A stretch of DNA of 64,000 nucleotides, taken from positions 496,001-560,000 of the forward strand of contig CAVUMX010000004.1 in the NCBI GenBank assembly GCA_963742725.1, read 5' to 3'. A program made the position numbers and the translations under genes. Origin of the DNA: CAVVAL01 sp963742725. Lineage in GTDB: Bacteria; Actinomycetota; Actinomycetes; Mycobacteriales; Cryptosporangiaceae. The notes below the pieces were generated by a model. That model made no database searches. It was not told the origin of the DNA and saw only the letters and a program-made list of their open reading frames with translations. Of this stretch, positions 30,229 through 39,798 are shown in pieces; the stretch's first letter is position 1, and the number at the start of each line of letters is the position of its first letter.

Positions 30229-32889
30229 TTACGGGAGACCCCAGGCAGCGCCGGGGCGGCTGATCGGCGCCGGGGCGATCGTCAGCGCGGGCGCGGCACC
30301 GGCGGCGTGAACGAGCACTTCCCGGTTGCGTGGCAGGTCGATCTCGATCACGCCGCCGCCCAGGTCACGCCAGGTGGCAGCGGTCCCGTCGTCCAGCGTG
30401 ACGGCCAGCGACGCCGATCCGCCGGCGACGACCTGGAGGCTGTCCAGGTTCGGTCCGCCGGTGGCCGTGGTCGCCGTCGCCCGGACCGTGTTCGCTCCCG
30501 CGTCGAGCTGGACGGTCACCGACCGGGTCGACCACGACGTCCACGCGCCGGTAGCCGGGAACGCCAGCGCGGCGCTGACGACCGTGCCGTTCACGGCGAC
30601 GTCCATCGGACGGCTGGCCGTCGTCCCGTTGGCGTACCGGAACGTCAGCGTGGCGGTACCGGCCGTCGGGGCGTTGACCGCGAACTGCACGTACGTGCCG
30701 GCGGCGTTGTCGTAGTTGACGAACCCGGTGCCGGTGTAGCCCGTGTGGTTCGACTCGACGAGGCCTCCCGAGATCGTGCCGTTCTCGGCCTGGTACGTCG
30801 TGCCGGCGGCGGACGCGCCGATCCCCGGCCGCAGCTTGAGCGGTTCCCCGGCCAGGCTGCGTACCCGGACGAACCGCGTGACGCCGCTGGTCCGCGACGC
30901 GGAGACCAGGAACGCGCCTTCGGTACGGAAGTCGTGCAGCGTGGCGTTCTGCCAGGCCGCCGGCACGGCCGGGAAGATCCGGATCACGCCGCCCCAGCTC
31001 TGGCACAGCATGTCGTGGATGGACTGGGACGCGGACAGCGGCGTCTCGACGACCGGTCCGGCCTCGGTGTACATCGTGTTCGGGCGCGGCGGGAACCGCT
31101 TCGTCGTGTCGAACCACTCGTTCAGGTACCGCAGCGCGTCCTCGGCGCGGCCGAGCCCGGCGTAGATCGAGGCGGCGCCCGTGTAGCTGTAGCCGCGGTG
31201 CGCGCCCTGGATCGAGTGCCAGTGCGCGACAGACCGCTCGATCAGCGTCCGGTTCGCCGCCGACTGCTCACCGCTGACCAGGTACAGCGGGTACACCATC
31301 AGCAGGTGCGAGTAGTGCCGGTGCGACGTCGCGTACGGCACGCCGCGGCCGATCATGAACCCGTTCGCGTCCGTCGGGTATGGCGTCAGGTCGCGCAGCA
31401 CCTGCTGCCACTTCGGGATCAGAGGGTCGGCGATGGACAGCCGGGCGGCGGCGGTGAGCAGCGTCTGGCAGCCCCACCGGATCAGCGACAGGTCGTAGTT
31501 GCAGTCCGGCGCGTTGCCGTACTCGGGCGAGTGGGTCGTCGGCAGGTGCAGCTTGCCGTCCGTACCGGTCGTCAGGAAGTGCAGGTAGTAGTTGATCGCC
31601 CGGCGCAGCAGCGGGAACAGGGTGTCGCGCAGCATCGTGTCGTCCATGGTGTGCCGGTACGACAGCCACACGTTGTGCAGGCCCCACGTCAGGTTGCCGA
31701 CCTCGGGTGTCCCGGTGCCGCCCGGCTGGGCCACGCTCCGGTTGCAGAACATGTCGGCGCTGCGGCCGAGGCCGGCCGAGTCGGACCGGTACGCGCTGGG
31801 CACGTTGTTGATCAGCTGCTGCCGGTTCGCGGACAGGGTGCTGGTGATCGAGTCCAGCTCCAGGTGGTTCGAGCCGTGGATCAGCCAGTACTCCAGCTGG
31901 ACGTTGAGGTTCCACCACACGGCGGGCCACGGGGTGGGCTCCAGCCACGGCCCGCAGGTGGCCATGACCGGCCCGCCGGCCCGGCTGCCGGACGCCACCT
32001 TGTAGAGCTGGATCCAGTGGAAGCTCTGGATCCGCTGGTCCGGCAGGGACACGAAGCTCTTCTTGTAGAACGCGTGCCACCAGGTACGGTGTGCGGACTG
32101 CAACGCCGCGTGCGAGGCGTTCTGCACCCGGCTCAGCGACGTGGCCTCGGCGGACGTGCCGGGGAAGCTGTGCGCCACGCTCAGATAGAGGACGTTGCCG
32201 GCGACCCGGTACGCCGTCGCGGTCTGACCGCCGCCGACCAGCGCCTGGATCACCTGCCGCACGTCGCCGGTGGTCTTCGTGGTCGGCGCCGGATTGTTCG
32301 TGTACCCCGACGGCGGCGCCTCGCTGGCGGCGCGCGGCGACACGGCCGGCTCGGGATGGAACGTCCACCGGACCTGCTCGCTGCCGGTCGGCGTCACCGC
32401 CGTCACGAGGACCTGGTCCTGGATGAACGACTGGATCGTGAGCGTTCCCGAGCTGGTCGTGATCGTGCCGACGAGTTCGGCGTTCCACAGGTCGAGCCGC
32501 CAGTTGACGGACGAGATCGTGCCGACCGGGTTCAGCGTGAGGTGCCCGACGGGCAGCCGGCACACGCCGAACCCGCTGCCGAACTGCGGCCGGTGGTCCT
32601 GGACCTCCGCGTGCTGGACGGTGAACTTCACCGAGTTCGCGGTGCCCTTCCGGTACACCATCGTGCCGAGCCGACCGTCGCCGAGGAACGGCCCGTCGTA
32701 CCAGAGCGTCGGCAACCGTTTCCAGATCAGGTCCTGGCCGCGCAGGAAGTCGGCCCACTGGGCGTCTGTGGCCATCTGGTTGTCGAGGGTCCAGGGTGCG
32801 GCCTCGGCGGCTTTTCCGGTCGAGGGCAGGGCCGCTGCGGCGGCGCCGCCGAGTGCGGTGCCGAGGACGGTACGTCGGGAGACGTGCAT
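30229..32889 (-). CDS. Secreted GH95-like glycoside hydrolase with inserted CBM35-like module
   Basis: An 886-residue exported enzyme with a twin-arginine-type signal (SRRTVLGTALGG). The sequence from about residue 45 to 690, with its N-terminal beta-sandwich and (alpha/alpha)6 barrel region (THSPEYGNA, GHRGYSYTGAASIYAG-like segments), resembles GH95 alpha-L-fucosidases and related enzymes acting on plant or microbial glycans. A CBM35-like module (about 708-835, AENGTISGG to GGPNLDSLQV) interrupts the C-terminal beta-domain, which resumes at about 840 (VTLDDGTAATWRDLGGG). It is 45 bp downstream of, and probably co-transcribed with, the GH28-like gene. Exact substrate is uncertain. Confidence 0.8.
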   Translation of the reverse strand: MHVSRRTVLGTALGGAAAAALPSTGKAAEAAPWTLDNQMATDAQWADFLRGQDLIWKRLPTLWYDGPFLGDGRLGTMVYRKGTANSVKFTVQHAEVQDHRPQFGSGFGVCRLPVGHLTLNPVGTISSVNWRLDLWNAELVGTITTSSGTLTIQSFIQDQVLVTAVTPTGSEQVRWTFHPEPAVSPRAASEAPPSGYTNNPAPTTKTTGDVRQVIQALVGGGQTATAYRVAGNVLYLSVAHSFPGTSAEATSLSRVQNASHAALQSAHRTWWHAFYKKSFVSLPDQRIQSFHWIQLYKVASGSRAGGPVMATCGPWLEPTPWPAVWWNLNVQLEYWLIHGSNHLELDSITSTLSANRQQLINNVPSAYRSDSAGLGRSADMFCNRSVAQPGGTGTPEVGNLTWGLHNVWLSYRHTMDDTMLRDTLFPLLRRAINYYLHFLTTGTDGKLHLPTTHSPEYGNAPDCNYDLSLIRWGCQTLLTAAARLSIADPLIPKWQQVLRDLTPYPTDANGFMIGRGVPYATSHRHYSHLLMVYPLYLVSGEQSAANRTLIERSVAHWHSIQGAHRGYSYTGAASIYAGLGRAEDALRYLNEWFDTTKRFPPRPNTMYTEAGPVVETPLSASQSIHDMLCQSWGGVIRIFPAVPAAWQNATLHDFRTEGAFLVSASRTSGVTRFVRVRSLAGEPLKLRPGIGASAAGTTYQAENGTISGGLVESNHTGYTGTGFVNYDNAAGTYVQFAVNAPTAGTATLTFRYANGTTASRPMDVAVNGTVVSAALAFPATGAWTSWSTRSVTVQLDAGANTVRATATTATGGPNLDSLQVVAGGSASLAVTLDDGTAATWRDLGGGVIEIDLPRNREVLVHAAGAAPALTIAPAPISRPGAAWGLP

Positions 32890-32934
32890 GGTCGTGGTCC
32901 TTCGCGGTCGGGGACGGGGGGCGCGGATCTCCGA

Positions 32935-34809
32935 CTAGCTGACTTCGAGGTAGTCCAGGTTCGGGCCGCCATTGGCCGTCGTAGCGGTGGCGCGGACAGT
33001 GTTGGCGCCGGCATTGAGGGCGGCGGTGAGCGTGGCTGCCTGCCACGTCGTCCAGGCGCCGGTGCCGTTGAAGTTGATCGTCGTGGGGGCGCCGCCGTTG
33101 ACGCTCACGGCGAGCGGACGGTTCGTCGTCGTGCCGTTGGCGAACCGGAACCGCAACGTCTTCGACCCAGCCGCCTCGACGTTCACCGCGAACTGCACGT
33201 AACCGCCGGCGGCGTTGTCGTAGTTGACGAACCCGGTGCCGGAGTAGCCGCTGTGGTTCGACTCGGCGACGCCCTGGGAGATCGTGGCGCTCTCGGCCTC
33301 GTACCGGGTGCCGGACGGCGGCGGGTCGCCGTACGGCTTGCCGTTGATCGTCACGCCCTGGAGGACGACGTCGCGCGCGTCGGCGATCTGCGGATCCGGT
33401 GTGTCGATCCGGGTGAACGTGCTGTTCGTCAGGTGCAGATGGGTGAGCGGGCTGGCGGCCAGGCCGCGGATCTTCAACGCGAACGGCGAGTCGTCGAGCG
33501 TCAGCCCGTCGATGTGGATGTTCCGGACGGTCGGGTTGACGATCGGCCCGAAGCCCGGTCCGGTCAGGCTGTACTTCATGTCGACGTAGATGGCGCCCCG
33601 GTCGATCGGACCGCCGGACAGCCGGCGCACGTGGATCCCGTCGACGACGCCGCCGCGCCGCTCGTTCGTCTTGATGTACACCGCGTGGAACGACTTGTAG
33701 GACGAGCCCGCGCGGATGACGTTGTCCTGGGCGAAGACGTTCTTCACGCCGCCCGACATCTCGCTGCCGACGGTGACCGCACCCCACCGTCCGAGGAACT
33801 GGTTGTTCTCGATCACGATGTTCTCGCTGGCCACACCGACCCGCCGCCCGTCGGTGTCCCGGCCGGACTTGATCACCACGCCGTCGTCGCCGGTGTCGAA
33901 CGTGCACCCGGTGACGTGGACGTCGACGCTCGACTCGGGGTCGACGCCGTCCACCATCGCGCCGCGGCTGTACACGTTGATGTTGCGGACGGTCACGTTG
34001 CGGCACAGCACCGGGTGGACCGTCCACATCGCCGGGTTCCGGATCTGGAGACCCTCGATGAGGATGTTCGTACAGCGGTAGAGCTGGATCATGTTCGGCT
34101 TGAGGTAGTGCCCGCTGCCGAACTGCCGCTGGTTGATCGGGACGCCGTCCACGGCCATCCGCTGCAGCCGGTCCCAGTCCGGGCCGCGCTGCGAGTCGAA
34201 CCCGAACCACGGGCCGGCCTGCGCGTTCCCGTCGATCAGGCCCGGGCCGGTCAGCGCCAGGTTCGTCTGGTCGAGCGCGTAGATGAACGGCGAGAAGTTG
34301 TAGCACTCGATGCCCTGCCAGCGCGTGAACACGTTCGGCAGGAACGAGGCGGCATCGGTCTTGAAGCGGATCACCGCACCGGCCGCGACGTGCAGGTTCA
34401 CGTTCGACAGCAGGTGGATCTTGCCCGTGCGGTACTGGCCGCCCGTCACCAGCACCCGGCCGCCGCCGGCCGCGTTGCAGGCAGCGATGGCCTGCCGGAA
34501 CGCGGACGTGCAGTCCGCCGAGTTGTTGCCGACCGCGCCGTAGTCCCGGATGTCGAACGTCCGGTCCGGGAACGTCGGCGGGACGATCCGTCCGAGGATG
34601 ATCGGAACCTGGTCCCACGGCGCCGGCGACAGCGGCGTGATGTCGGCGTGCGCGACCAACCCATGCGCGGCCAACCCATGCGCGGCCAACTCCTGCGCCG
34701 CCAACCCGTGCGCCGCCGTCCCGTGCAGCAGCGGGCCGGATAACGCGGCACCACCGGCGGCGACGCCCGTGGCCCTCAGGAAGTCCCGTCGAGTGCCGTC
34801 ACCGATCAT
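32935..34809 (-). CDS. Secreted GH28-like glycosidase with C-terminal CBM35-like module
   Basis: A 624-residue exported right-handed beta-helix enzyme. It has a twin-arginine signal (RRDFLRATG), a short spacer with repeated AAHGLAA units (about 33-55), and a GH28 polygalacturonase-type domain. Catalytic-region motifs are DPESS, TGDDGVVIKSG, GSEMSGG and IKTNERRGG (about 288-390), as in bacterial GH28. The C-terminal module (about 500-624) is CBM35-like and closely similar to that in the neighbouring GH95-type protein. An adjacent GTG (34812) and ATG (34809) are both possible; AGGGGGA lies 7 nt before the ATG. Pectin-type polysaccharide is the likely target. Confidence 0.85.
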   Translation of the reverse strand: MIGDGTRRDFLRATGVAAGGAALSGPLLHGTAAHGLAAQELAAHGLAAHGLVAHADITPLSPAPWDQVPIILGRIVPPTFPDRTFDIRDYGAVGNNSADCTSAFRQAIAACNAAGGGRVLVTGGQYRTGKIHLLSNVNLHVAAGAVIRFKTDAASFLPNVFTRWQGIECYNFSPFIYALDQTNLALTGPGLIDGNAQAGPWFGFDSQRGPDWDRLQRMAVDGVPINQRQFGSGHYLKPNMIQLYRCTNILIEGLQIRNPAMWTVHPVLCRNVTVRNINVYSRGAMVDGVDPESSVDVHVTGCTFDTGDDGVVIKSGRDTDGRRVGVASENIVIENNQFLGRWGAVTVGSEMSGGVKNVFAQDNVIRAGSSYKSFHAVYIKTNERRGGVVDGIHVRRLSGGPIDRGAIYVDMKYSLTGPGFGPIVNPTVRNIHIDGLTLDDSPFALKIRGLAASPLTHLHLTNSTFTRIDTPDPQIADARDVVLQGVTINGKPYGDPPPSGTRYEAESATISQGVAESNHSGYSGTGFVNYDNAAGGYVQFAVNVEAAGSKTLRFRFANGTTTNRPLAVSVNGGAPTTINFNGTGAWTTWQAATLTAALNAGANTVRATATTANGGPNLDYLEVS

Positions 34810-35026
34810 CACTGTCCCCCTGCCGAGGCGCGCCGGTTTCTACCGCGTTACAGGATGCCGACGGGGTAGGGCAGGGTCAACACATTGATCGGATCTCTTG
34901 GGGTCTATGGGCGGATTACGGCGCATTACCCCGGCGCGCCGCCGTGTGGCCTTTCTGCCCGGCGGATATGGCTTGTTTGCGACGGAACGCGCGTGTCGCG
35001 CCGCCGCCGATACCTCAAACCTCTGG

Positions 35027-37684
35027 CTAGCTCTTGTCGGGGCCTGCCAGGCCGGCACGGCGCAGGGCATCGGCCATCGCGTCATTGCCGAAGTCGTCCC
35101 GCCGGCCGCCGCCACCGCCCTGACCGCCGCGTCCGCCGCCGCCCTGACCCTGGCCACCGCGCCCGCCACCTTGGCCACCACGCTGACCGCCCTGGCCACC
35201 GCGTCCACCGCCGCCTTGGCCACCGCCGCCCTGGCCGCCGCGCCCGCCGCCGCCCTGGCCGCCGCCGTCGCGCCCGCCCTGACCACCACGCCCGCCGCCT
35301 TGACCGCCACGCGCGCCCGGGGCGCCGCCTTCGCGCGCCCCGCCGCCCTGGCCGCGGCCACCGCCACGCGCGCCCTGAGCGCCGCCTTCGCGCCCGCTAC
35401 CGCCTTCGCGTCCGCCACCGCCTTCGCGCCCGCCGGCGGGGCGCTGGGCGCCGCCGCGCTGGTCCTGGGCGCCGCGTCCGCCGCGTGGCCCACCGCCCGA
35501 GCCGGTCGCCTCGTCGTCGAGCCGCAGGGTCAGGCCGATGCGCTTCCGGGGGATGTCCACTTCGAGGACCTTGACCTTGACGATGTCGCCGGGCTTGGCG
35601 ACGTCGCGCGGGTCGCTGACGAACGTCTTCGACATGGCCGACACGTGGACGAGCCCATCCTGGTGGACGCCGATGTCGACGAACGCGCCGAACGCGGCCA
35701 CGTTGGTGACGACGCCTTCCAGCACCATGCCGGGCTTGAGGTCCTTCAGCTCTTCGACGCCGTCCGCGAAGGTGGCGGTCTTGAACGCCGGACGGGGGTC
35801 GCGCCCGGGCTTCTCCAGTTCGCCGAGGATGTCGGTGACGGTGGGGAGCCCGAACGTGTCGTCCACGAAGTCGGTGGGCTTGAGCTTGCGCAGGGCACCG
35901 CTGTTGCCGATGAGCGTCTTCAGGTCGGCGCCGGCCGCCGCGAGGATGCGCCGCACGACGGGGTACGCCTCGGGGTGGACGCTGGAGGAGTCGAGCGGGT
36001 CGGCGCCGCCGGGGATCCGGAGGAAGCCGGCGCACTGCTCGAACGCCTTCGGACCGAGCCGCGGCACCTCGCGCAGCGCGCCACGGGTCCGGAACGGGCC
36101 GTTCGAGTCGCGGTGGTTGACGATGCTCTCGGCCAGCCCGGATCCGATCCCGGACACGCGGGTGAGCAGCGGTGCCGACGCGGTGTTGACGTCGACGCCG
36201 ACCGCGTTCACGCAGTCCTCGACCACCGCGTCGAGCGACCGGGACAGCTTGAACTCGGAGAGGTCGTGCTGGTACTGGCCGACGCCGATCGACTTCGGGT
36301 CGATCTTGACCAGCTCGGCGAGCGGGTCCTGGAGCCGACGTGCGATCGAGACGGCGCCGCGCAGCGACACGTCCAGCTCGGGCAGCTCGGACGACGCGTA
36401 CGCCGACGCGGAGTACACCGACGCGCCGGCCTCGGAGACCACGATCTTCGTGAGGGACAGCTCCGGGTGCTTGGCGATGAGTTCGCCGGCGAGCTTGTCG
36501 GTCTCGCGGGACGCCGTGCCGTTGCCGATCGCGATCAGCTCCACGTCGAACTGCTTCGCGAGGTGGGCCAGGATGGCGACGGACTCGTCCCAGCGGCGCT
36601 GCGGCACGTGCGGGTAGATCGTGTGGGTGGCGACGACCTTGCCGGTGGCGTCGACGACCGCGACCTTGACGCCCGTCCGGAAGCCGGGGTCGAGGCCCAT
36701 CGTGGCGCGGGTGCCGGCGGGTGCGGCGAGCAGCAGGTCGCGGAGGTTCGCGGCGAAGACCCGGACGGCCTCGTCCTCGGCCTCCTGCTTGAGCCGGATC
36801 CGCATGTCGACGTCGAGGTGGACCATGATCCGCGTGCGCCACGCCCAGCGGACGGTCTCGCCTAGCCAGCGGTCGGCGGGGCGGCCGGAGTCGGAGATCC
36901 CGAACTTGTACGCGATGAGCGGCTCGAACGTGTTCGGCTCGCCCTCGGCCACATCCTCCGGCTCGACGGTGAGGTCGAGGACCTCCTCCTTCTCGCCGCG
37001 GAACATGGCGAGAATCCGGTGCGACGGCAGCTTCGTGAGCGGTTCGGAGAAGTCGAAGTAGTCGGAGAACTTGGCGCCTTCCTCCTCCTTGCCCTCCTTG
37101 ACCTTCGCCATCATCCGGCCGCGCGACCAGACCCGCTCGCGCAGCTCGCCGATCAGGTCGGCGTCCTCGGCGAAGCGTTCGACGAGGATCGCGCGGGCAC
37201 CGTCGAGCGCGGCCTGCGTGTCGGCGACACCTTTTTCGGCGTCGACGAACGCGGCGGCCGCGGCCAACGGATCCACGGACGGGTCGCCGAGCAGCCCTTC
37301 GGCGAGCGGCTCCAGGCCGGCCTCGCGGGCGATCTGGGCCTTCGTGCGGCGCTTCGGCTTGTACGGGAGGTAGATGTCCTCAAGCCGCGCCTTGGAGTCG
37401 GCGGCGAGGATCTGCGCCTCCAGGACGTCGTCCAGCTTGCCCTGGGACCGGATCGACTCCAGGACGGCCGCGCGCCGCTCGTCGAGTTCGCGAAGGTAGC
37501 GGAGCCGTTCCTCCAGGGTGCGGAGCTGCGCGTCGTCCAGCGCCTCGGTCGCCTCCTTGCGGTACCGGGCGATGAACGGCACGGTGGCGCCGCCGTCGAG
37601 CAGCTCGACGGCCGATCTGACCTGGCGTTCGCGTACCCCGAGCTCGTCGGCGATCCGCTGGTGGACTGACAACTGCGCTGGCAT
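35027..37684 (-). CDS. tex: Tex-family RNA-binding transcription accessory protein with RGG tail
   Basis: An 885-residue cytoplasmic protein. Tex N-terminal helical region (about 1-195), YqgF/RuvX-like nuclease fold (about 320-460, MGLDPGFRTGVKVAVVD), helix-hairpin-helix region (about 500-640, LTRVSGIGSGLAESIV) and an S1 RNA-binding domain (about 650-720, GMVLEGVVTNVAAFGAF). Unusually, it continues into a tail of about 160 residues made almost only of Gly, Arg, Gln and Ala in RGG-type repeats, ending in FGNDAMADALRRAGL. Tex proteins bind nucleic acid and influence transcription. ATG at 37684 chosen because similarity begins at LSVHQRIADELG; a GTG lies 6 nt upstream. Confidence 0.92.
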   Translation of the reverse strand: MPAQLSVHQRIADELGVRERQVRSAVELLDGGATVPFIARYRKEATEALDDAQLRTLEERLRYLRELDERRAAVLESIRSQGKLDDVLEAQILAADSKARLEDIYLPYKPKRRTKAQIAREAGLEPLAEGLLGDPSVDPLAAAAAFVDAEKGVADTQAALDGARAILVERFAEDADLIGELRERVWSRGRMMAKVKEGKEEEGAKFSDYFDFSEPLTKLPSHRILAMFRGEKEEVLDLTVEPEDVAEGEPNTFEPLIAYKFGISDSGRPADRWLGETVRWAWRTRIMVHLDVDMRIRLKQEAEDEAVRVFAANLRDLLLAAPAGTRATMGLDPGFRTGVKVAVVDATGKVVATHTIYPHVPQRRWDESVAILAHLAKQFDVELIAIGNGTASRETDKLAGELIAKHPELSLTKIVVSEAGASVYSASAYASSELPELDVSLRGAVSIARRLQDPLAELVKIDPKSIGVGQYQHDLSEFKLSRSLDAVVEDCVNAVGVDVNTASAPLLTRVSGIGSGLAESIVNHRDSNGPFRTRGALREVPRLGPKAFEQCAGFLRIPGGADPLDSSSVHPEAYPVVRRILAAAGADLKTLIGNSGALRKLKPTDFVDDTFGLPTVTDILGELEKPGRDPRPAFKTATFADGVEELKDLKPGMVLEGVVTNVAAFGAFVDIGVHQDGLVHVSAMSKTFVSDPRDVAKPGDIVKVKVLEVDIPRKRIGLTLRLDDEATGSGGGPRGGRGAQDQRGGAQRPAGGREGGGGREGGSGREGGAQGARGGGRGQGGGAREGGAPGARGGQGGGRGGQGGRDGGGQGGGGRGGQGGGGQGGGGRGGQGGQRGGQGGGRGGQGQGGGGRGGQGGGGGRRDDFGNDAMADALRRAGLAGPDKS

Positions 37685-37948
37685 CGTCACGCCGCCATTC
37701 TGCCGGGACCTGGCCGGGCGTGTGTCACCGGTCCGGTCCCGTGGCCGTCGAGGCTCATGGATCACGCACCGTAGGCAAGTGATCACAAGGCGTCCTGTTG
37801 CTGACCGGGAGTAAGCCTGTCACTACCCCTTTGACCTGCGAAAACATGACCATTCGGCCGACCCGTAACCGCTGCTGCCGAGCGTCGTTCCGACATACAG
37901 TGACGCCCGCGCACGCCCGCAGATACATCAGAAAGAGGTACCGCTCTC

Positions 37949-38725
37949 GTGAAGTCCCACCTCCGTGCCGCCGCCGTTGGTCTGGGCGCGGGCTTAGTCG
38001 CGCTCGCCGTGGCCGCGGGCCCTGCCTTCGCCGCCGAGGCCGAGATTCCGGTCAAGCCGAAGCACGTGCCGACCCAGGCCGTAGACCCGGACTTCAGCGG
38101 CGAGGACTGCGACGCCGCCGGCCCGGCCCGGCCCGGTCAGGACGCGTGGCACTTCGTGTTGCCGCAGGCCAAGGACTACGTCTTCACCAAGGTGACCGGC
38201 AACTTCGCCGCCACGAAGAACGGCCCCGTAATCTTCACCGCGGTGGCGCCCGGCCCTAACGGCGTGTTCCCGCAGGCGGGCAACGCCACCGGCAGGCACG
38301 CCTACCTGTTCTCCCCGGCAGGGCTGTGGCTGGTCAGTGCCAGCGCGACGATCAAGGGCGAGGACAAGGCGCAGCCGGCGACCTTCAACCTCTCGCACAC
38401 CTGCCCCGGCACGCCCACGAGCACGTCGCCGTCGCCGAGCACGTCGACCAGCCCCAGCACGTCGACGAGCCCGAGCACGTCCACCAGCCCGAGTACCTCG
38501 ACGAGCCCGAGCGAGTCCACGGGCCCGTCGAGCAGCCCGAGCGAGTCCACGAGTCCGAGCGACTCGACCAGCCCGTCGAGCAGCCCGTCGAGCAGTCCGG
38601 ACGATGACGATCTCCCGGTCACGGGCAGCTCGCTCACCGGTGTGCTCGGCGCGGGTCTGGTGCTGCTGCTCGGCGGCGCCGCGCTCGTGGTCGTCGCCCG
38701 TCGCCGACGCATCGCCCGCGGCTGA
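37949..38725 (+). CDS. Surface protein with LPVTG sorting signal and Ser/Thr/Pro stalk
   Basis: A 258-residue exported protein with a signal peptide (about 1-28), a small beta-rich domain with two Cys (about 29-150) and a low-complexity stalk of STSPSTSTSP-type repeats (about 155-218). The C-terminus is a standard sortase signal: LPVTG (about 224-228), a hydrophobic segment and RRRR. It should be covalently attached to peptidoglycan, but no sortase gene is visible in the window. GTG start with GAAAGAGG about 9 nt upstream. Ligand unknown. Confidence 0.83.
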   Translation: MKSHLRAAAVGLGAGLVALAVAAGPAFAAEAEIPVKPKHVPTQAVDPDFSGEDCDAAGPARPGQDAWHFVLPQAKDYVFTKVTGNFAATKNGPVIFTAVAPGPNGVFPQAGNATGRHAYLFSPAGLWLVSASATIKGEDKAQPATFNLSHTCPGTPTSTSPSPSTSTSPSTSTSPSTSTSPSTSTSPSESTGPSSSPSESTSPSDSTSPSSSPSSSPDDDDLPVTGSSLTGVLGAGLVLLLGGAALVVVARRRRIARG

Positions 38726-38741
38726 GAAAGCTGACCGTTCG

Positions 38742-38777
38742 GAGGAGTCGGCCCGACGCGCGTCGGGCCGGCTCCTC
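38742..38777 (+). terminator. Hairpin terminator of the LPVTG protein gene
   Basis: A stem of about 17 bp containing one G-T pair (38742-38758 with 38761-38777), 16 bp after the stop codon. Confidence 0.55.
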
Positions 38778-38923
38778 ACGTATGGTGACGCCTCTGCACG
38801 TCGACGGGGTACGGATCGCACTTGGTCCGTGCCCCGTTCGCGTTCGGTGGGTCGGTGTGACATTCGGGGGGTCGCGCGCGCTGAGAGGGAGGAAGACGTC
38901 TGCCGTGATCGAGAGGACCGTGG

Positions 38924-39124
38924 ATGACCGCCGCCGCCGAGATGCCGTTGACCCTGCCGACGCCGGATCGCCTGATCACCGCTCGGCAGCTGCTGGAGTT
39001 GCACACGCGTGTATGCGTCCCGGAGCCGAGCTGCCACTGGTGCCTGCGGTCCTGGCCGTGCCCGGACGTCCGCTGGTCGCGGCATGTCCTGGCTCGGGGC
39101 AGGGCGGCTGGATTCCCGGTCTGA
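38924..39124 (+). CDS. Small Cys-rich hypothetical protein
   Basis: A 66-residue protein with four Cys, three clustered in CHWCLRSWPCPD (about 37-48), which could hold a metal or form disulfides. RBS GAGAGGA is about 6 nt before the ATG. No family recognised. It lies 31 bp upstream of the ECF sigma gene in the same direction and may share its transcript. Confidence 0.5.
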   Translation: MTAAAEMPLTLPTPDRLITARQLLELHTRVCVPEPSCHWCLRSWPCPDVRWSRHVLARGRAAGFPV

Positions 39125-39155
39125 CGGCGTGGGGGAACGCCGTGGGCCGGGCCTC

Positions 39156-39764
39156 ATGACGGCGCCGCCCCCCGTGATCCGACAGCGCAAACCGCAGGCC
39201 GAACGGACGGCATCTGACCTGACCGCGGTCGTCGAGGCCGCACAGGGTGGGAGCGAAGAGGCATTCCGGACGTTGTACCGGGCTGTCCAGCCCGGATTGC
39301 TGCGTTACCTCCGCGCGTTGGTGGGCGACGACGCGGAGGACGTGGCATCCGAGGCCTGGCTCCAGATCGCCCGTGACCTGGGCTCGTTCACGGGCGATTA
39401 CGACATGTTCCGGGGCTGGGCGGCGACGATCGCCCGGCACCGGGCCATGGACCACCTGCGGCGGCTGCGTCGACGTCCGAGCACCGGCTTGGACGTCGAG
39501 CAGCTCGCCGACCTGCCCGCCGCGGAAGACACCGCGGGCCGGGCGCTCGACGGGATGGCGAGCGACTTCGCGATCGCGATGATCGCCGCGTTGCCGCGCG
39601 ACCAGGCGGAGGCTGTGATGCTGCGGGTCGTGGTGGGCCTGGACGCGGCATCGGCCGGGCAGGTGCTCGGGAAGCGGGCGGGCGCCGTCCGGACGGCCTC
39701 GTACCGGGGCTTACGCCGGCTCGCGGAATGGCTCGAGGCCGCCGGCCACGAGCGCCAGGTGTGA
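39156..39764 (+). CDS. ECF-type RNA polymerase sigma factor
   Basis: A 202-residue sigma-70 family protein with region 2 (about 30-105, AFRTLYRAVQPGLLRYL, AEDVASEAW and FRGWAATIARHRAMDHLR) and region 4 (about 135-195, LPRDQAEAVMLRVVVGLDAA and the helix-turn-helix GAVRTASYRGLRRL). It directs RNA polymerase to a specific promoter set. ATG at 39156 is the first start compatible with the family; the frame is open further upstream. The next gene downstream probably encodes its regulatory partner. Confidence 0.9.
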   Translation: MTAPPPVIRQRKPQAERTASDLTAVVEAAQGGSEEAFRTLYRAVQPGLLRYLRALVGDDAEDVASEAWLQIARDLGSFTGDYDMFRGWAATIARHRAMDHLRRLRRRPSTGLDVEQLADLPAAEDTAGRALDGMASDFAIAMIAALPRDQAEAVMLRVVVGLDAASAGQVLGKRAGAVRTASYRGLRRLAEWLEAAGHERQV

Positions 39765-39798
39765 CACCTCGTGCACGACCGACGCTGAAGACTGTGAG

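Noticed and set aside
29385..30263. Plus-strand Gly/Ala/Ser-rich frame opposite the VELP-repeat gene
   Set aside because: It looks like a repeat protein, but lacks a signal peptide or ribosome-binding site, while the minus strand has both.
30058..34743. A very long plus-strand open frame opposite the GH95- and GH28-type genes
   Set aside because: It is antisense to two genes with signal peptides and clear domains, has Arg/Gly/Val-biased composition and no motif; a GC-bias artefact.
34898..36865. Plus-strand Ala-rich frame opposite the Tex RGG tail
   Set aside because: Mirror of the Gly/Arg-rich Tex tail; the minus strand encodes a full Tex protein.
37949..38725. Sortase-substrate pair as a pilus or surface locus
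   Set aside because: Only the LPVTG substrate is present; no sortase or second pilin is nearby.
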